DNA of 64,000 nt from Bacteroidota bacterium (lineage in GTDB: Bacteria > Bacteroidota > Bacteroidia > Bacteroidales > P3), in the NCBI GenBank assembly GCA_017860255.1, contig JAFNAR010000002.1, forward strand, positions 62,001 through 126,000, given 5' to 3'. Below, in pieces: positions 8,512-16,440 of the stretch. The first letter of the stretch is position 1. Every line of letters starts with the position of its first letter. The translations under genes were made by a program, and so were the position numbers. The notes beneath the pieces are model-generated. The model saw only the letters and a program-made list of their open reading frames with translations, had not been told where the DNA came from and did no database searches.

Positions 8512-9981
8512 TTATTCTTTAATTACCCTATAAGCTATTTCTCCTTTAGGCATAAAAAGTTTAATTATATATATTCCTTGATTAAGTTGAGATAAATCAA
8601 TAGTAGAATTATTATTCTTCACTTCTTTTGAATAAATTCTTTGACCTAAAATATTAAGGATCTCAAGTCTATCAATGTTTTCATCAGCTTCAATAGTTAA
8701 ATATTTAGTTAACGGATTAGGATAAATCTTAGCAGAAATATTAGAATTATTTACTTCACTAATTCCAAGATTGCAATTATATGTCCCAGTTGTTGGAGGG
8801 ATTTCAGTATAATCAGGAAATGCTATTTTCCAATTCTTTAATGATGCGTTCTGTTTATTGGTAGCCATTACTATTGAATAATTAGAAGAAGAAGAGTCTC
8901 TTAAAGGGAAAATCAACCCTTCATAATTCTGTTGTCTTTCTTCTAAACTACAATAAAGTGAATCCAAAGAAGATGTAGAAAAGTTATTATCTTCAATGTG
9001 TACATAATCCAGATTTATCAACCCATTTAAATCCAAATTTGTCAATTGATTATTTGAACAATTTATTTCACGCAAATTTGATAGTCCACTTAGATTAAGG
9101 TTTGTCAATAAATTTTCAGCACAATAAATTCTTTCCAAATTTATTAATCCATTTAGAACAATATTTTCCATAGAATTCAAATGACAAATTAGTACTATCA
9201 GATTTGATAATCCAGTTAAATCAAGGCTTGTTAAAGAATTGTTATAGCAATATAGCATCTCTAAATTACTTAACCCTAATAAATCAAGGCTTGTTAAAGA
9301 ATTGTTATAGCAATATAACATCTCTAAATTACTTAACCCTGATAAATCAAGACTTGTTAAAGAATTGTTAACACAAGACAACATTACTAAATTTGGTAAA
9401 TGTCCTAAAATTAAATTTGAAATGGAATTACTATCACAATACACACTTTCCAAATTATTTAATCCACTTAGATCAAGACTTGTTAACGAATTTCCTCTAC
9501 ATGACAAATCTATTAAGTTTGTAAATCTGCTTAAGTCAAGATTTGTTTGATTAGTATAATCACAAAATAAAGTCACTAATGCAGTATTTCCTGTTAAATC
9601 CATATATGAAAGATTATTGTAACTACATATTAAATAATATAAATCACTATTATGAGAAGCATCTATTAAGGTTAAATTATTCCCATTTCCATCACAACCA
9701 AAATAAGAAACCTTTCCATATATTGTCATTGTATCTACCCCTGCAAAATATTGATGGTGTTCAAAAATAGGATTATTTAAATCAACTAATGTATCTGTAT
9801 TTCCACTTACAATACGAGCGAATTGATTTGAAGTATTAGATCCCAACTTTAATCTAATATTTTGCCCCGATTGAACATGAATGGTAATACTGTAATTAGT
9901 ATCTACATTTTGAGAATACAAATTTGTAAATCCCAATAGAGCTAAAATGGATAAATAAAATCTTATTATTAATCGTTTCAT
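8512..9981 (-). CDS. Secreted leucine-rich-repeat protein with T9SS type A sorting domain
   Basis: A 489-residue protein: signal peptide (about 1-23), a beta-strand-rich N-terminal segment, then about ten 21-residue leucine-rich repeats (about 110-340) of the pattern LSNLEMLYCYNNSLTSLDLSG. The last 70 or so residues form a T9SS sorting domain (IYPNPLTKYLTIEA ... LNQGIYIIKL). LRRs of this class mediate protein binding, so the likely role is a surface adhesin or binding protein exported by T9SS. The gene sits as an insert: a copy of the purE promoter lies at each end. Two of the repeats are nearly identical in DNA. Confidence 0.9.
   Translation of the reverse strand: MKRLIIRFYLSILALLGFTNLYSQNVDTNYSITIHVQSGQNIRLKLGSNTSNQFARIVSGNTDTLVDLNNPIFEHHQYFAGVDTMTIYGKVSYFGCDGNGNNLTLIDASHNSDLYYLICSYNNLSYMDLTGNTALVTLFCDYTNQTNLDLSRFTNLIDLSCRGNSLTSLDLSGLNNLESVYCDSNSISNLILGHLPNLVMLSCVNNSLTSLDLSGLSNLEMLYCYNNSLTSLDLLGLSNLEMLYCYNNSLTSLDLTGLSNLIVLICHLNSMENIVLNGLINLERIYCAENLLTNLNLSGLSNLREINCSNNQLTNLDLNGLINLDYVHIEDNNFSTSSLDSLYCSLEERQQNYEGLIFPLRDSSSSNYSIVMATNKQNASLKNWKIAFPDYTEIPPTTGTYNCNLGISEVNNSNISAKIYPNPLTKYLTIEADENIDRLEILNILGQRIYSKEVKNNNSTIDLSQLNQGIYIIKLFMPKGEIAYRVIKE
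9218..9343 (-). repeat. Two near-identical 63-bp LRR units
   Basis: 9218-9280 and 9281-9343 are tandem 63-base units (21 codons, one LRR each) with only a few differences. A third, more diverged unit follows at 9344. Such units can change copy number by slippage without breaking the frame. Confidence 0.7.
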
Positions 9982-10032
9982 ACCTTATATTATTGTTATT
10001 AAGTTAGAGAAATTAAGGTTAATTACTAAAAA

Positions 10033-10075
10033 TCAAAAATACAACATTATATAAGAATGTCAAAATCTGATGAAT
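10033..10075 (-). repeat. 43-bp direct repeat, copy 2 (LRR gene promoter)
   Basis: Second copy of the 8469-8511 segment, 1564 bases away, located upstream of the LRR gene. It keeps TTTG (complement of 10061-10064), 19 bases, TATTTTTG (complement of 10034-10041), so the LRR gene probably uses a purE-type promoter. Confidence 0.8.
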
Positions 10076-10161
10076 ATTTTTAAAGATTTATTACCTTTGC
10101 AGATAATTTTGTTTGGTAGAATATAAAAAAGGTTATAACCAAAGCAATTAAATTGAATGAT

Positions 10162-10947
10162 ATGAAGAGGATAATAAAGTTCTTCCTTAGAAATATTCCA
10201 CGTAAATACTTACAAAAGGTGGTTTATTTTGCAACAAACAGCATTAAGATTTTTTATCTTGGAAATAAGGTTGAATGTTCTGTATGTGGAAAACATTACA
10301 GAAAATTCCTCCCTTACGGATATGTTCATTCAAGGGAAAATGCGCTTTGTCCAAACTGCCTGGCTTTGGAACGTCACCGTTTGCTATGGCTTTACCTTAA
10401 AGAAAAGACTGACATATTCAAGAAAGACATTTCATTTCTTCACATAGCACCTGAACTTTGCTTTATTGAAAGCTTTAGAAATCAGAAAAACATTAAATAT
10501 ACCACTGCCGATTTGGAATCTCCATGGGCAGATGTTCATTTGAATGTTGAAGATATGCCTTTGGAAACAGAAAGCTATGACTTTGTTATGGCAAACCATA
10601 TCCTTGAGCATGTAGATAATCTGGACAAGGCATTAAGCGAGATATACAGAGTGTTGAAAAAGGGAGGATATGCAATTTTACTTTCTCCAATAAATCCAAA
10701 ACGTGAAACAACCTACGAAGACAAAACCATAACCGACCCTTTGGAAAGAGAAAAACATTTCGGACAGAAAGATCATGTACGTGAATTTGGAATGGATTAT
10801 GCTTCAATTCTTAAAAGAGATGGAATTGAAATTGTTGAAGACAGATTTATTGAAAGTCTTGAAAGAGAAAAAGTATTGCGTTATGCTTTGGCAAATCCTG
10901 ACAGTCTGAATATTGAGAATTATGTCTTTATTGCAAAAAAACTCTAA
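10162..10947 (+). CDS. SAM-dependent methyltransferase with N-terminal zinc-ribbon-like segment
   Basis: A protein of about 261 residues from ATG 10162. An in-frame TTG at 10153 could add three residues, but ATG is preferred. Near the N-terminus are CSVCGKHYRKF and CPNCLALERHR, a four-cysteine cluster likely to bind zinc. A class I methyltransferase core follows: LHIAPE as motif I, DVHLNVEDMPLETESYDFVMANHILEHV as the methyltransf_11 motif, and YRVLKKGGYAILLSP. First gene of the glycan operon; a TACCTTTG box at 10092-10099 may be its promoter. The substrate is probably a sugar or glycan precursor, by context only. Confidence 0.82.
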   Translation: MKRIIKFFLRNIPRKYLQKVVYFATNSIKIFYLGNKVECSVCGKHYRKFLPYGYVHSRENALCPNCLALERHRLLWLYLKEKTDIFKKDISFLHIAPELCFIESFRNQKNIKYTTADLESPWADVHLNVEDMPLETESYDFVMANHILEHVDNLDKALSEIYRVLKKGGYAILLSPINPKRETTYEDKTITDPLEREKHFGQKDHVREFGMDYASILKRDGIEIVEDRFIESLEREKVLRYALANPDSLNIENYVFIAKKL

Positions 10948-10964
10948 CTAAAAGAAATTAGGAA

Positions 10965-12104
10965 ATGAAAATAACTATTATTGGTCCTGCATATCCATAC
11001 AGAGGTGGACAAGCTTTGGTTGAGGCTTATCTTCATAAAACTGTTTCCGAAATTGGATATGACACTAACACCATATCATACAAACTTCTATATCCTTCAA
11101 TTTTCTTCCCTGGCAAGACTCAGTTTGACAATTCAAAGCTTATTCCCTTTGAGCATAATGATAAAATTAAGAGAATAATAAACTCAATCAATCCTTTCAC
11201 CTGGTGCAAAACCTACAGGGAAATAAAGAAAGATAAATCTGATTTGATTATTATTGTATGGTGGATGCCTTTCTTTGGTCCTGCACTGGGAACAATAGCA
11301 TATCTGGTGAAGAAGAAACTTAAGAATACCAGAATATGTTTCCTTGTTGAAAATTACACTTCACATGAAGGCTGGTGGTTTGACCGTTTTTTCTGCAAGC
11401 ATACTCTTAAATATGCAGACAGTTTCATATGCGAATCAAACTACATAAACAAACAGATCAAGGTTGATTTTCCAGACACACCTATTTACGAAACCACACT
11501 TTCAATATACGACTGCTATAACCTCAACAAATATACAAAACATACAGCAAAAGAATTTTTAGGCATTAAAACTGAAAATGTTGTTCTATTCTTTGGAATG
11601 ATTCGTCCTTATAAAGGACTGGACAAACTTATTGAAAGCTTTAAACTTTTGCTTGAAAAGACTCCTGACACAACTCTTTTAATTGTTGGCGAATGCTACG
11701 AAGATATAAAGAAATATGAAAAAATGATTTCTGAAAATGGAATTGGCGACAAAACAATAATGGTTAACAATTTCATAGACAATGAAGATATTGAGCCTTA
11801 TTTCAAAGCTGCCGACATGGTTGCAATGCCTTATTATTCTGGCACACAAAGTGGAATTTTGATGATGGCTTATGGGTTCAATGTTCCAGTTGTTGTAACC
11901 GATGTTGGAGGTATTTCTGAACTTGTAAAGAATAATGAAACTGGTATAGTTGTAAAGGATAATAATGTTGAAAATTTCCTTCCTGCAATGGAGAAGGTTC
12001 TGGAAACAAAGAATACAATTCCTTATTCTGAAAACATTACAAAATTTGTTTATGGACTGGGATATCAGAATTTAAAAAACATATTTTCTGAATTATTGAA
12101 CTAA
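10965..12104 (+). CDS. Glycosyltransferase family 4 protein
   Basis: A GT-B fold retaining glycosyltransferase of 379 residues that transfers a sugar from a nucleotide donor during surface polysaccharide assembly. The N-terminal acceptor domain begins MKITIIGPAYPYRGG. The C-terminal donor domain has VVLFFGMIRPYKGLDKLIESF, then PYFKAADMVAMPYYSGTQSGILMMAYGFNVPVVVTDVGGISELV, the GT4 E/GxxE-type nucleotide-sugar site. Its stop shares one base with the start of the next gene, which indicates an operon. Donor and acceptor cannot be inferred. Confidence 0.88.
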   Translation: MKITIIGPAYPYRGGQALVEAYLHKTVSEIGYDTNTISYKLLYPSIFFPGKTQFDNSKLIPFEHNDKIKRIINSINPFTWCKTYREIKKDKSDLIIIVWWMPFFGPALGTIAYLVKKKLKNTRICFLVENYTSHEGWWFDRFFCKHTLKYADSFICESNYINKQIKVDFPDTPIYETTLSIYDCYNLNKYTKHTAKEFLGIKTENVVLFFGMIRPYKGLDKLIESFKLLLEKTPDTTLLIVGECYEDIKKYEKMISENGIGDKTIMVNNFIDNEDIEPYFKAADMVAMPYYSGTQSGILMMAYGFNVPVVVTDVGGISELVKNNETGIVVKDNNVENFLPAMEKVLETKNTIPYSENITKFVYGLGYQNLKNIFSELLN

Positions 12105-13009
12105 TGAGAAACATACTTATCATAAAAACTGCTGCCACTGGCGATGTTGTTAGAACAACTACTCTTTTACACTGTTTCAGGGAAGACAGCGTATGGTGGA
12201 TTACTTCCAAAATGAATGCTGACATTCTTCCAAAGGAACAGAAATGTTTGAAACATGTAATTGCCATTGAAGACTTTTATACAAATAACGAGATTAAAGA
12301 TATAAATTTCGATCTTGTTCTTTCACTTGATGATGACAAGGAAAGCATTGATATTATAAAGGATTTAAAATACAAAAAACTTACTGGAGCATACAGAGAT
12401 AAGGGAACAAACAAGATTACCTATACCGAAGATTCTGCTCACTGGTTTGATTTAAGCCTTATTTCTCATTACACTAAAGAAGAAGCTGACAGGATGAAGT
12501 TTGAAGGAAAATTAAGTGTTCAGGCTCATCTTTTTAAAATGATTGGAGAAAATTTCACCAATCAGGAATATCTTATTTATGAAGGAGTAAAGCCTAATCC
12601 AGACAGAAAATTAATTGGAATTGAAGCACGTTCAGGCGAAAGATGGCCAACAAAACGCTGGAATGGTTATGAAGAATTTGCTCAAAGACTCAGGAAGGAA
12701 GGATATGATGTTGTTTTCTTTGAACAGAGAAACAGCTTTAAGGAATACATGGAGGACATAGCAAAATGTGGCTGTGTTATTTGTGGAGATACTTTGGGAA
12801 TGCACCTGGCCTTAGCCTTGAAAATACCTACAATAGCAATCTTTACCTGCACAAGTGCAGATGAAATTTACGATTACTCAATTATGGAAAAAGTTGTTTC
12901 ACCTTATTTGTGGGATGCCTTTTTCAAAACAACCTATGTTGCCAAGGCAGTGGAGGCAATAACTCAGGAAATGGTTTGGGAAGCTTTTAAAAGAATATAT
13001 AAATTATAA
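12104..13009 (+). CDS. Glycosyltransferase family 9 (heptosyltransferase-like) protein
   Basis: A 301-residue protein opening MRNILIIKTAATGDVVRTTTLL, the GT9 nucleotide-binding start, and containing GIEARSGERWPTKRW and CGDTLGMHLALALKIPTIAIF, the ADP/GDP-heptosyltransferase signature with the conserved DT/D-G-x-H segment. GT9 enzymes add heptose to lipopolysaccharide or other surface glycans. The neighbouring HddA and HddC homologues make GDP-heptose, which matches this role. One-base overlap with the GT4 gene upstream and a one-base gap to the kinase downstream. Confidence 0.85.
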   Translation: MRNILIIKTAATGDVVRTTTLLHCFREDSVWWITSKMNADILPKEQKCLKHVIAIEDFYTNNEIKDINFDLVLSLDDDKESIDIIKDLKYKKLTGAYRDKGTNKITYTEDSAHWFDLSLISHYTKEEADRMKFEGKLSVQAHLFKMIGENFTNQEYLIYEGVKPNPDRKLIGIEARSGERWPTKRWNGYEEFAQRLRKEGYDVVFFEQRNSFKEYMEDIAKCGCVICGDTLGMHLALALKIPTIAIFTCTSADEIYDYSIMEKVVSPYLWDAFFKTTYVAKAVEAITQEMVWEAFKRIYKL

Positions 13010-13010
13010 T

Positions 13011-14033
13011 ATGATAGTTAGATCTAAGGCACCTTTGAGACTGGGACTTGCAGGAGGAGGAACTGATGTTTCACCGTTTTCCGATATTTATGGAGGATGC
13101 ATTCTTAATGCAACAACATCTCTTTATGCTTATTGTGATATAATTCCAACCTGCAGTGGAGAAATAAACTTCTATCTTCAGGACAAGAAGGAGAAATATT
13201 CTTATAAAAGCGAAAAACAATTACCAATCAATGGAGAGATTGACCTTTTAAAATCAATTTATAATCGCATAATAAGAGATTATTCACTTGAAGCACTTTC
13301 ATTCGACATTCACACCTTTGTTGATGCTCCTGCTGGTTCAGGCCTTGGAACGTCATCTACTCTGGTTGTGGCAGTTGTTGGAGCATTCAGTGAATGGTTG
13401 GGTTTGCCTTTGGGAGAATATGATATTGCCAACCTTGCTTACAGCATAGAAAGAGAAGACCTGAAACTTGCAGGAGGAAAGCAGGACCAGTATGCTGCAA
13501 CCTTTGGTGGATTTAACTTTATGGAATTCTTTTCAGAAGGAAAAGTTATTGTTAATCCTTTGCGATTGAAGGATGAAGTAATTAATGAACTATCAAGAAA
13601 CATTGTTCTTTACTATACCGAAACTTCAAGAAAATCTTCCGACATTATTCAGCTTCAGCAAAAGAATGTTCAGCAGAAGAATGAACAGAGCATTGAAGCA
13701 ATGCACAAGCTCAAGGAACAGGCCATAATGATGAAAGAAGCATTGTTGAGGAATGATTTGGATGAAGTTGGAAACATACTTAACATTGGCTGGGAATATA
13801 AAAAGCAAATGGCAAAAGGAATAACAACTAAATTGTTTGAAGATGTTTATGCTTCTGCCCTTAAGGCTGGAGCAATTGGAGGAAAGATTTCAGGAGCAGG
13901 TGGTGGAGGTTATATTTTCTTCTATTGTCCAAACCAAACAAGATATGATGTTATTGAGAGCTTAAGAAAATTTGGAGGTACAGTTAGAAGATTTGAATTT
14001 ACTAAGACTGGATTAAAAACTTGGAAGAACTAA
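13011..14033 (+). CDS. hddA: GHMP kinase, D-glycero-D-manno-heptose 7-phosphate kinase-like
   Basis: The 340-residue protein has the GHMP start (IVRSKAPLRLGLAGGGTDVSPF) and the ATP loop AGSGLGTSST at 108-117, then the C-terminal motif KISGAGGGGYIFFY. In the GDP-D-alpha-D-heptose pathway HddA phosphorylates heptose 7-phosphate at C1 (alpha). The HddC-like nucleotidyltransferase immediately downstream and the GT9 upstream support this. GmhA and GmhB are not in the window. A fucose or related sugar-1-kinase is the alternative, because GHMP specificity is hard to read from sequence. Confidence 0.8.
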   Translation: MIVRSKAPLRLGLAGGGTDVSPFSDIYGGCILNATTSLYAYCDIIPTCSGEINFYLQDKKEKYSYKSEKQLPINGEIDLLKSIYNRIIRDYSLEALSFDIHTFVDAPAGSGLGTSSTLVVAVVGAFSEWLGLPLGEYDIANLAYSIEREDLKLAGGKQDQYAATFGGFNFMEFFSEGKVIVNPLRLKDEVINELSRNIVLYYTETSRKSSDIIQLQQKNVQQKNEQSIEAMHKLKEQAIMMKEALLRNDLDEVGNILNIGWEYKKQMAKGITTKLFEDVYASALKAGAIGGKISGAGGGGYIFFYCPNQTRYDVIESLRKFGGTVRRFEFTKTGLKTWKN

Positions 14034-14035
14034 GA

Positions 14036-14740
14036 ATGAATATTAATGAAGTAATAATTTTGGCAGGAGGTCAAGGCACAAGACTTAAGAGTGTTGTTGC
14101 TGATATTCCCAAACCATTGGCTCCAGTTAATAATATACCCTTTCTAACCTATCTTATCCGTTTTCTGAAAAATCAGGGCATAAGGCATATTGTTCTTTCT
14201 GTTGGCTATCGCTGGGAAATGATTAAGGAAATTTATGGCAACAGCTTTGAAGGAGTAGAAATTTCTTATGCCGTTGAAGAAACTCCTCTTGGAACTGGTG
14301 GAGGGATTGCTTTGGCAATGGATAAAACCAAAGAAGAAGATGTTTTAATCCTTAATGGAGATTCTTTTATTGACTTTGACCTTAAGGAGTTTTATGAATT
14401 TCACAGAGCAAACAAAGCAACAATTAGTTTTGTACTTAAGGAGATGACAGATTTTGACCGTTATGGAAGTGTTGACGTCAATGACAATAAAATAACTGCC
14501 TTTTGTGAAAAGAAATTTATAAGCAGAGGACTGATTAATGCAGGAGTATATATTGCAAAAAGAAATATATTCAAGGAAATGAACCATGGCAACAAGTTTT
14601 CATTTGAAAATGATTATCTTGAAAAGAAAGTTAATGAAGGCCTGTTTTTTGGATACACAGCAAAGGGTTATTTTATAGACATAGGCATACCGGAAGATTA
14701 TTATAAAGCACAAAAAGATTTTAAAGAAATATGGAAATAA
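14036..14740 (+). CDS. hddC: Sugar-1-phosphate nucleotidyltransferase, HddC-like
   Basis: The product of about 234 residues starts at ATG 14036, three bases after the kinase stop; an upstream in-frame TTG at 14021 would overlap the kinase and is rejected. It has the NTP-transferase signature VIILAGGQGTRLKS with FTLPKPLAP-like DIPKPLAPVNNIPFL, and GTGGGIALAM. HddC transfers GMP to heptose 1-phosphate to give GDP-heptose. Pairing with hddA is the main reason for that specificity; mannose- or glucose-1-phosphate is possible. Ends overlapping the thioesterase start by ten bases. Confidence 0.8.
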   Translation: MNINEVIILAGGQGTRLKSVVADIPKPLAPVNNIPFLTYLIRFLKNQGIRHIVLSVGYRWEMIKEIYGNSFEGVEISYAVEETPLGTGGGIALAMDKTKEEDVLILNGDSFIDFDLKEFYEFHRANKATISFVLKEMTDFDRYGSVDVNDNKITAFCEKKFISRGLINAGVYIAKRNIFKEMNHGNKFSFENDYLEKKVNEGLFFGYTAKGYFIDIGIPEDYYKAQKDFKEIWK

Positions 14741-15114
14741 ACATTCCTGTTGGAATAAAGGGAGAAAAAGAAGTTTTGGTTGACAGCACCAATACTGCCA
14801 AAGCATTTGGTTCAGGACTTATTGATGTTTTTGCAACTCCAGCAATGATTGCCCTTATGGAAAATACAGCACATACAAGTGTTCAAAATTTTCTTGAAGA
14901 AGGCAATGTAACAGTTGGAATTGAAATTAATGCAAAACATATAAAGGCAACTCCTGTTGGAGACAGGGTTAAATGCTGTTCAACACTTGAAAAAGTTGAA
15001 GGAAAAAGATTATACTTCAACATTGAAGCCTTTGATGAAAAGGGAAAGATTGGAGAAGCAAGCCATATAAGATATATAGTAGATGCAGTTAAGTTTGTTG
15101 AAAAGCTTAAGTAG
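14731..15114 (+). CDS. Hotdog-fold thioesterase (FlK-like)
   Basis: A 127-residue single hotdog domain of the fluoroacetyl-CoA thioesterase-like family: VDSTNTAKAFGSG, then ATPAMIALMENTAH and HIKATPVGDRVKCCSTLEKVEG, and the strand RIRYIVDA-like HIRYIVDAVKFVEK. Members hydrolyse short or aromatic acyl-CoA thioesters; the actual substrate is unknown. The ATG at 14731 overlaps the nucleotidyltransferase by ten bases, so it is cotranslated with a glycan operon. Its role there may be unrelated housekeeping. Confidence 0.82.
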   Translation: MEINIPVGIKGEKEVLVDSTNTAKAFGSGLIDVFATPAMIALMENTAHTSVQNFLEEGNVTVGIEINAKHIKATPVGDRVKCCSTLEKVEGKRLYFNIEAFDEKGKIGEASHIRYIVDAVKFVEKLK

Positions 15115-15165
15115 AGAAAAGATATAATATAAATTAAGGACATCAGTCCTTGTTAAACAAAGAAA

Positions 15166-16329
15166 ATGGAAAATAAAGATTTTAAAATGGTGGCTAAAAC
15201 AATGTATGGATTGGAAGATGTTTTAGCAAATGAAATTGAAGCAATAGGTGGAAAGAATATTGAAAAACTTAATAGAGCCGTTAGTTTTGAAGGTGACATG
15301 AACATGCTTTACAAAGCTAACTATTTGCTGAGAACTGCAATGTCAATACTTAAGCCAATATATACTTTTGAAGCAAACAGCGACAGAGAGCTTTACGACA
15401 ATATATATAAATTTAAATGGGAAAAACTTCTTAATGCAGATGGAGTGCTTTCAATTGAACCATCGGTTTACAGCAGCATATTCACACATTCACTTTATGC
15501 TTCACAAAAAACCAAAGACGCCATTTGTGACCGATTCAGAAGAATGTTCAATCAGCGACCAAGTCTTTCAAAAGATGATCCAGATTTAATACTTAACCTT
15601 CACATAAACGAAAATCAGGTAACAGTTTCTCTCAACAGCAGTGGAGACAGTCTTCACAAAAGAAACTATCGCCTTAGAGCCGAAATGGCACCAATAAACG
15701 AAGTTCTTGCAGCAGGACTTATTCAACTTTCAGGCTGGCAAAGAGACTGCAACTTTTTTGACCCAATGTGCGGTTCAGGAACACTGGTTATGGAAGCAGC
15801 CATGTATGCCTACAACATACCAGCACAATATTACAGATACGATTTTGCCTTTAAAAAATGGGGTGATTTCTCAATGCCAGAATTCAAAAGAGTGAGAGAT
15901 GAAGCCAACAAGCAGATGATAGAATTTGACTATGAAATATGGGGTTCCGACATATCAGGCTCAGCCATCAAAACTGCCACTGAAAACATAACTAATGCAA
16001 AACTTCACAAAGACATAGAGCTATTTCGTTCCGACATTCAAGAACAAGATCCACCGGAAGGCAAAACATTAATAATAATTAATCCTCCTTATGGACAAAG
16101 AATTGAAACAGATGATTTGTTTAATCTTTACGACTTAATTGGAAGAGTTTTCAAAAACAAATACTCAGGAAACACAGCTTGGATAATAAGTTCCGATTTG
16201 GATGCCTTCAAACATATAGGACTACGCCCTTCTCAAAAAATTACTGTCTACAACTCAAATCTTGAATGCAGATTTTGTAAATATGATATTTATGAAGGAA
16301 GCAAAAAAGCTAAAAAACAACAAGAATAG
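15166..16329 (+). CDS. THUMP-domain RNA methyltransferase (RlmL/UPF0020 family)
   Basis: A 387-residue SAM-dependent N2-guanine RNA methyltransferase. The N-terminal THUMP/ferredoxin-like part (about 5-155) includes AKTMYGLEDVLANEIEAIGG and YRAE-like YRLRAEMAPINE. The Rossmann part has FDPMCGSGTLVMEAAM (motif I) and the N6/N2 catalytic motif NPPYGQR (about 305). Length fits a single-domain RlmL N-terminal-half homologue that methylates 23S rRNA; a tRNA target cannot be excluded. It follows the glycan operon after a 51-base gap and is probably independent of it. Confidence 0.87.
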   Translation: MENKDFKMVAKTMYGLEDVLANEIEAIGGKNIEKLNRAVSFEGDMNMLYKANYLLRTAMSILKPIYTFEANSDRELYDNIYKFKWEKLLNADGVLSIEPSVYSSIFTHSLYASQKTKDAICDRFRRMFNQRPSLSKDDPDLILNLHINENQVTVSLNSSGDSLHKRNYRLRAEMAPINEVLAAGLIQLSGWQRDCNFFDPMCGSGTLVMEAAMYAYNIPAQYYRYDFAFKKWGDFSMPEFKRVRDEANKQMIEFDYEIWGSDISGSAIKTATENITNAKLHKDIELFRSDIQEQDPPEGKTLIIINPPYGQRIETDDLFNLYDLIGRVFKNKYSGNTAWIISSDLDAFKHIGLRPSQKITVYNSNLECRFCKYDIYEGSKKAKKQQE

Positions 16330-16369
16330 AAATTTCTTTTGTTAAAATTAGAAAAAACAGGTTATAAAC

Positions 16370-16399
16370 TTGCAGAATCAATATATTTTCATACTTTTG
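16370..16399 (+). promoter_or_regulatory. Promoter of the M48 protease operon
   Basis: TTG at 16370-16372 and TACTTTTG at 16392-16399 are 19 bases apart, about 40 bases upstream of the 16441 ATG. Confidence 0.5.
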
Positions 16400-16440
16400 C
16401 TTTAGTTTTTAAGAATTATTTCCAATAACTAAATTTTTGT

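Noticed and set aside
10153-10164. TTG at 10153 as the methyltransferase start
   Set aside because: An ATG three codons later is the better start and no Shine-Dalgarno favours the TTG.
14021-14035. TTG at 14021 as start of the nucleotidyltransferase
   Set aside because: It lies within the kinase gene; the ATG at 14036 fits the family N-terminus and operon spacing.
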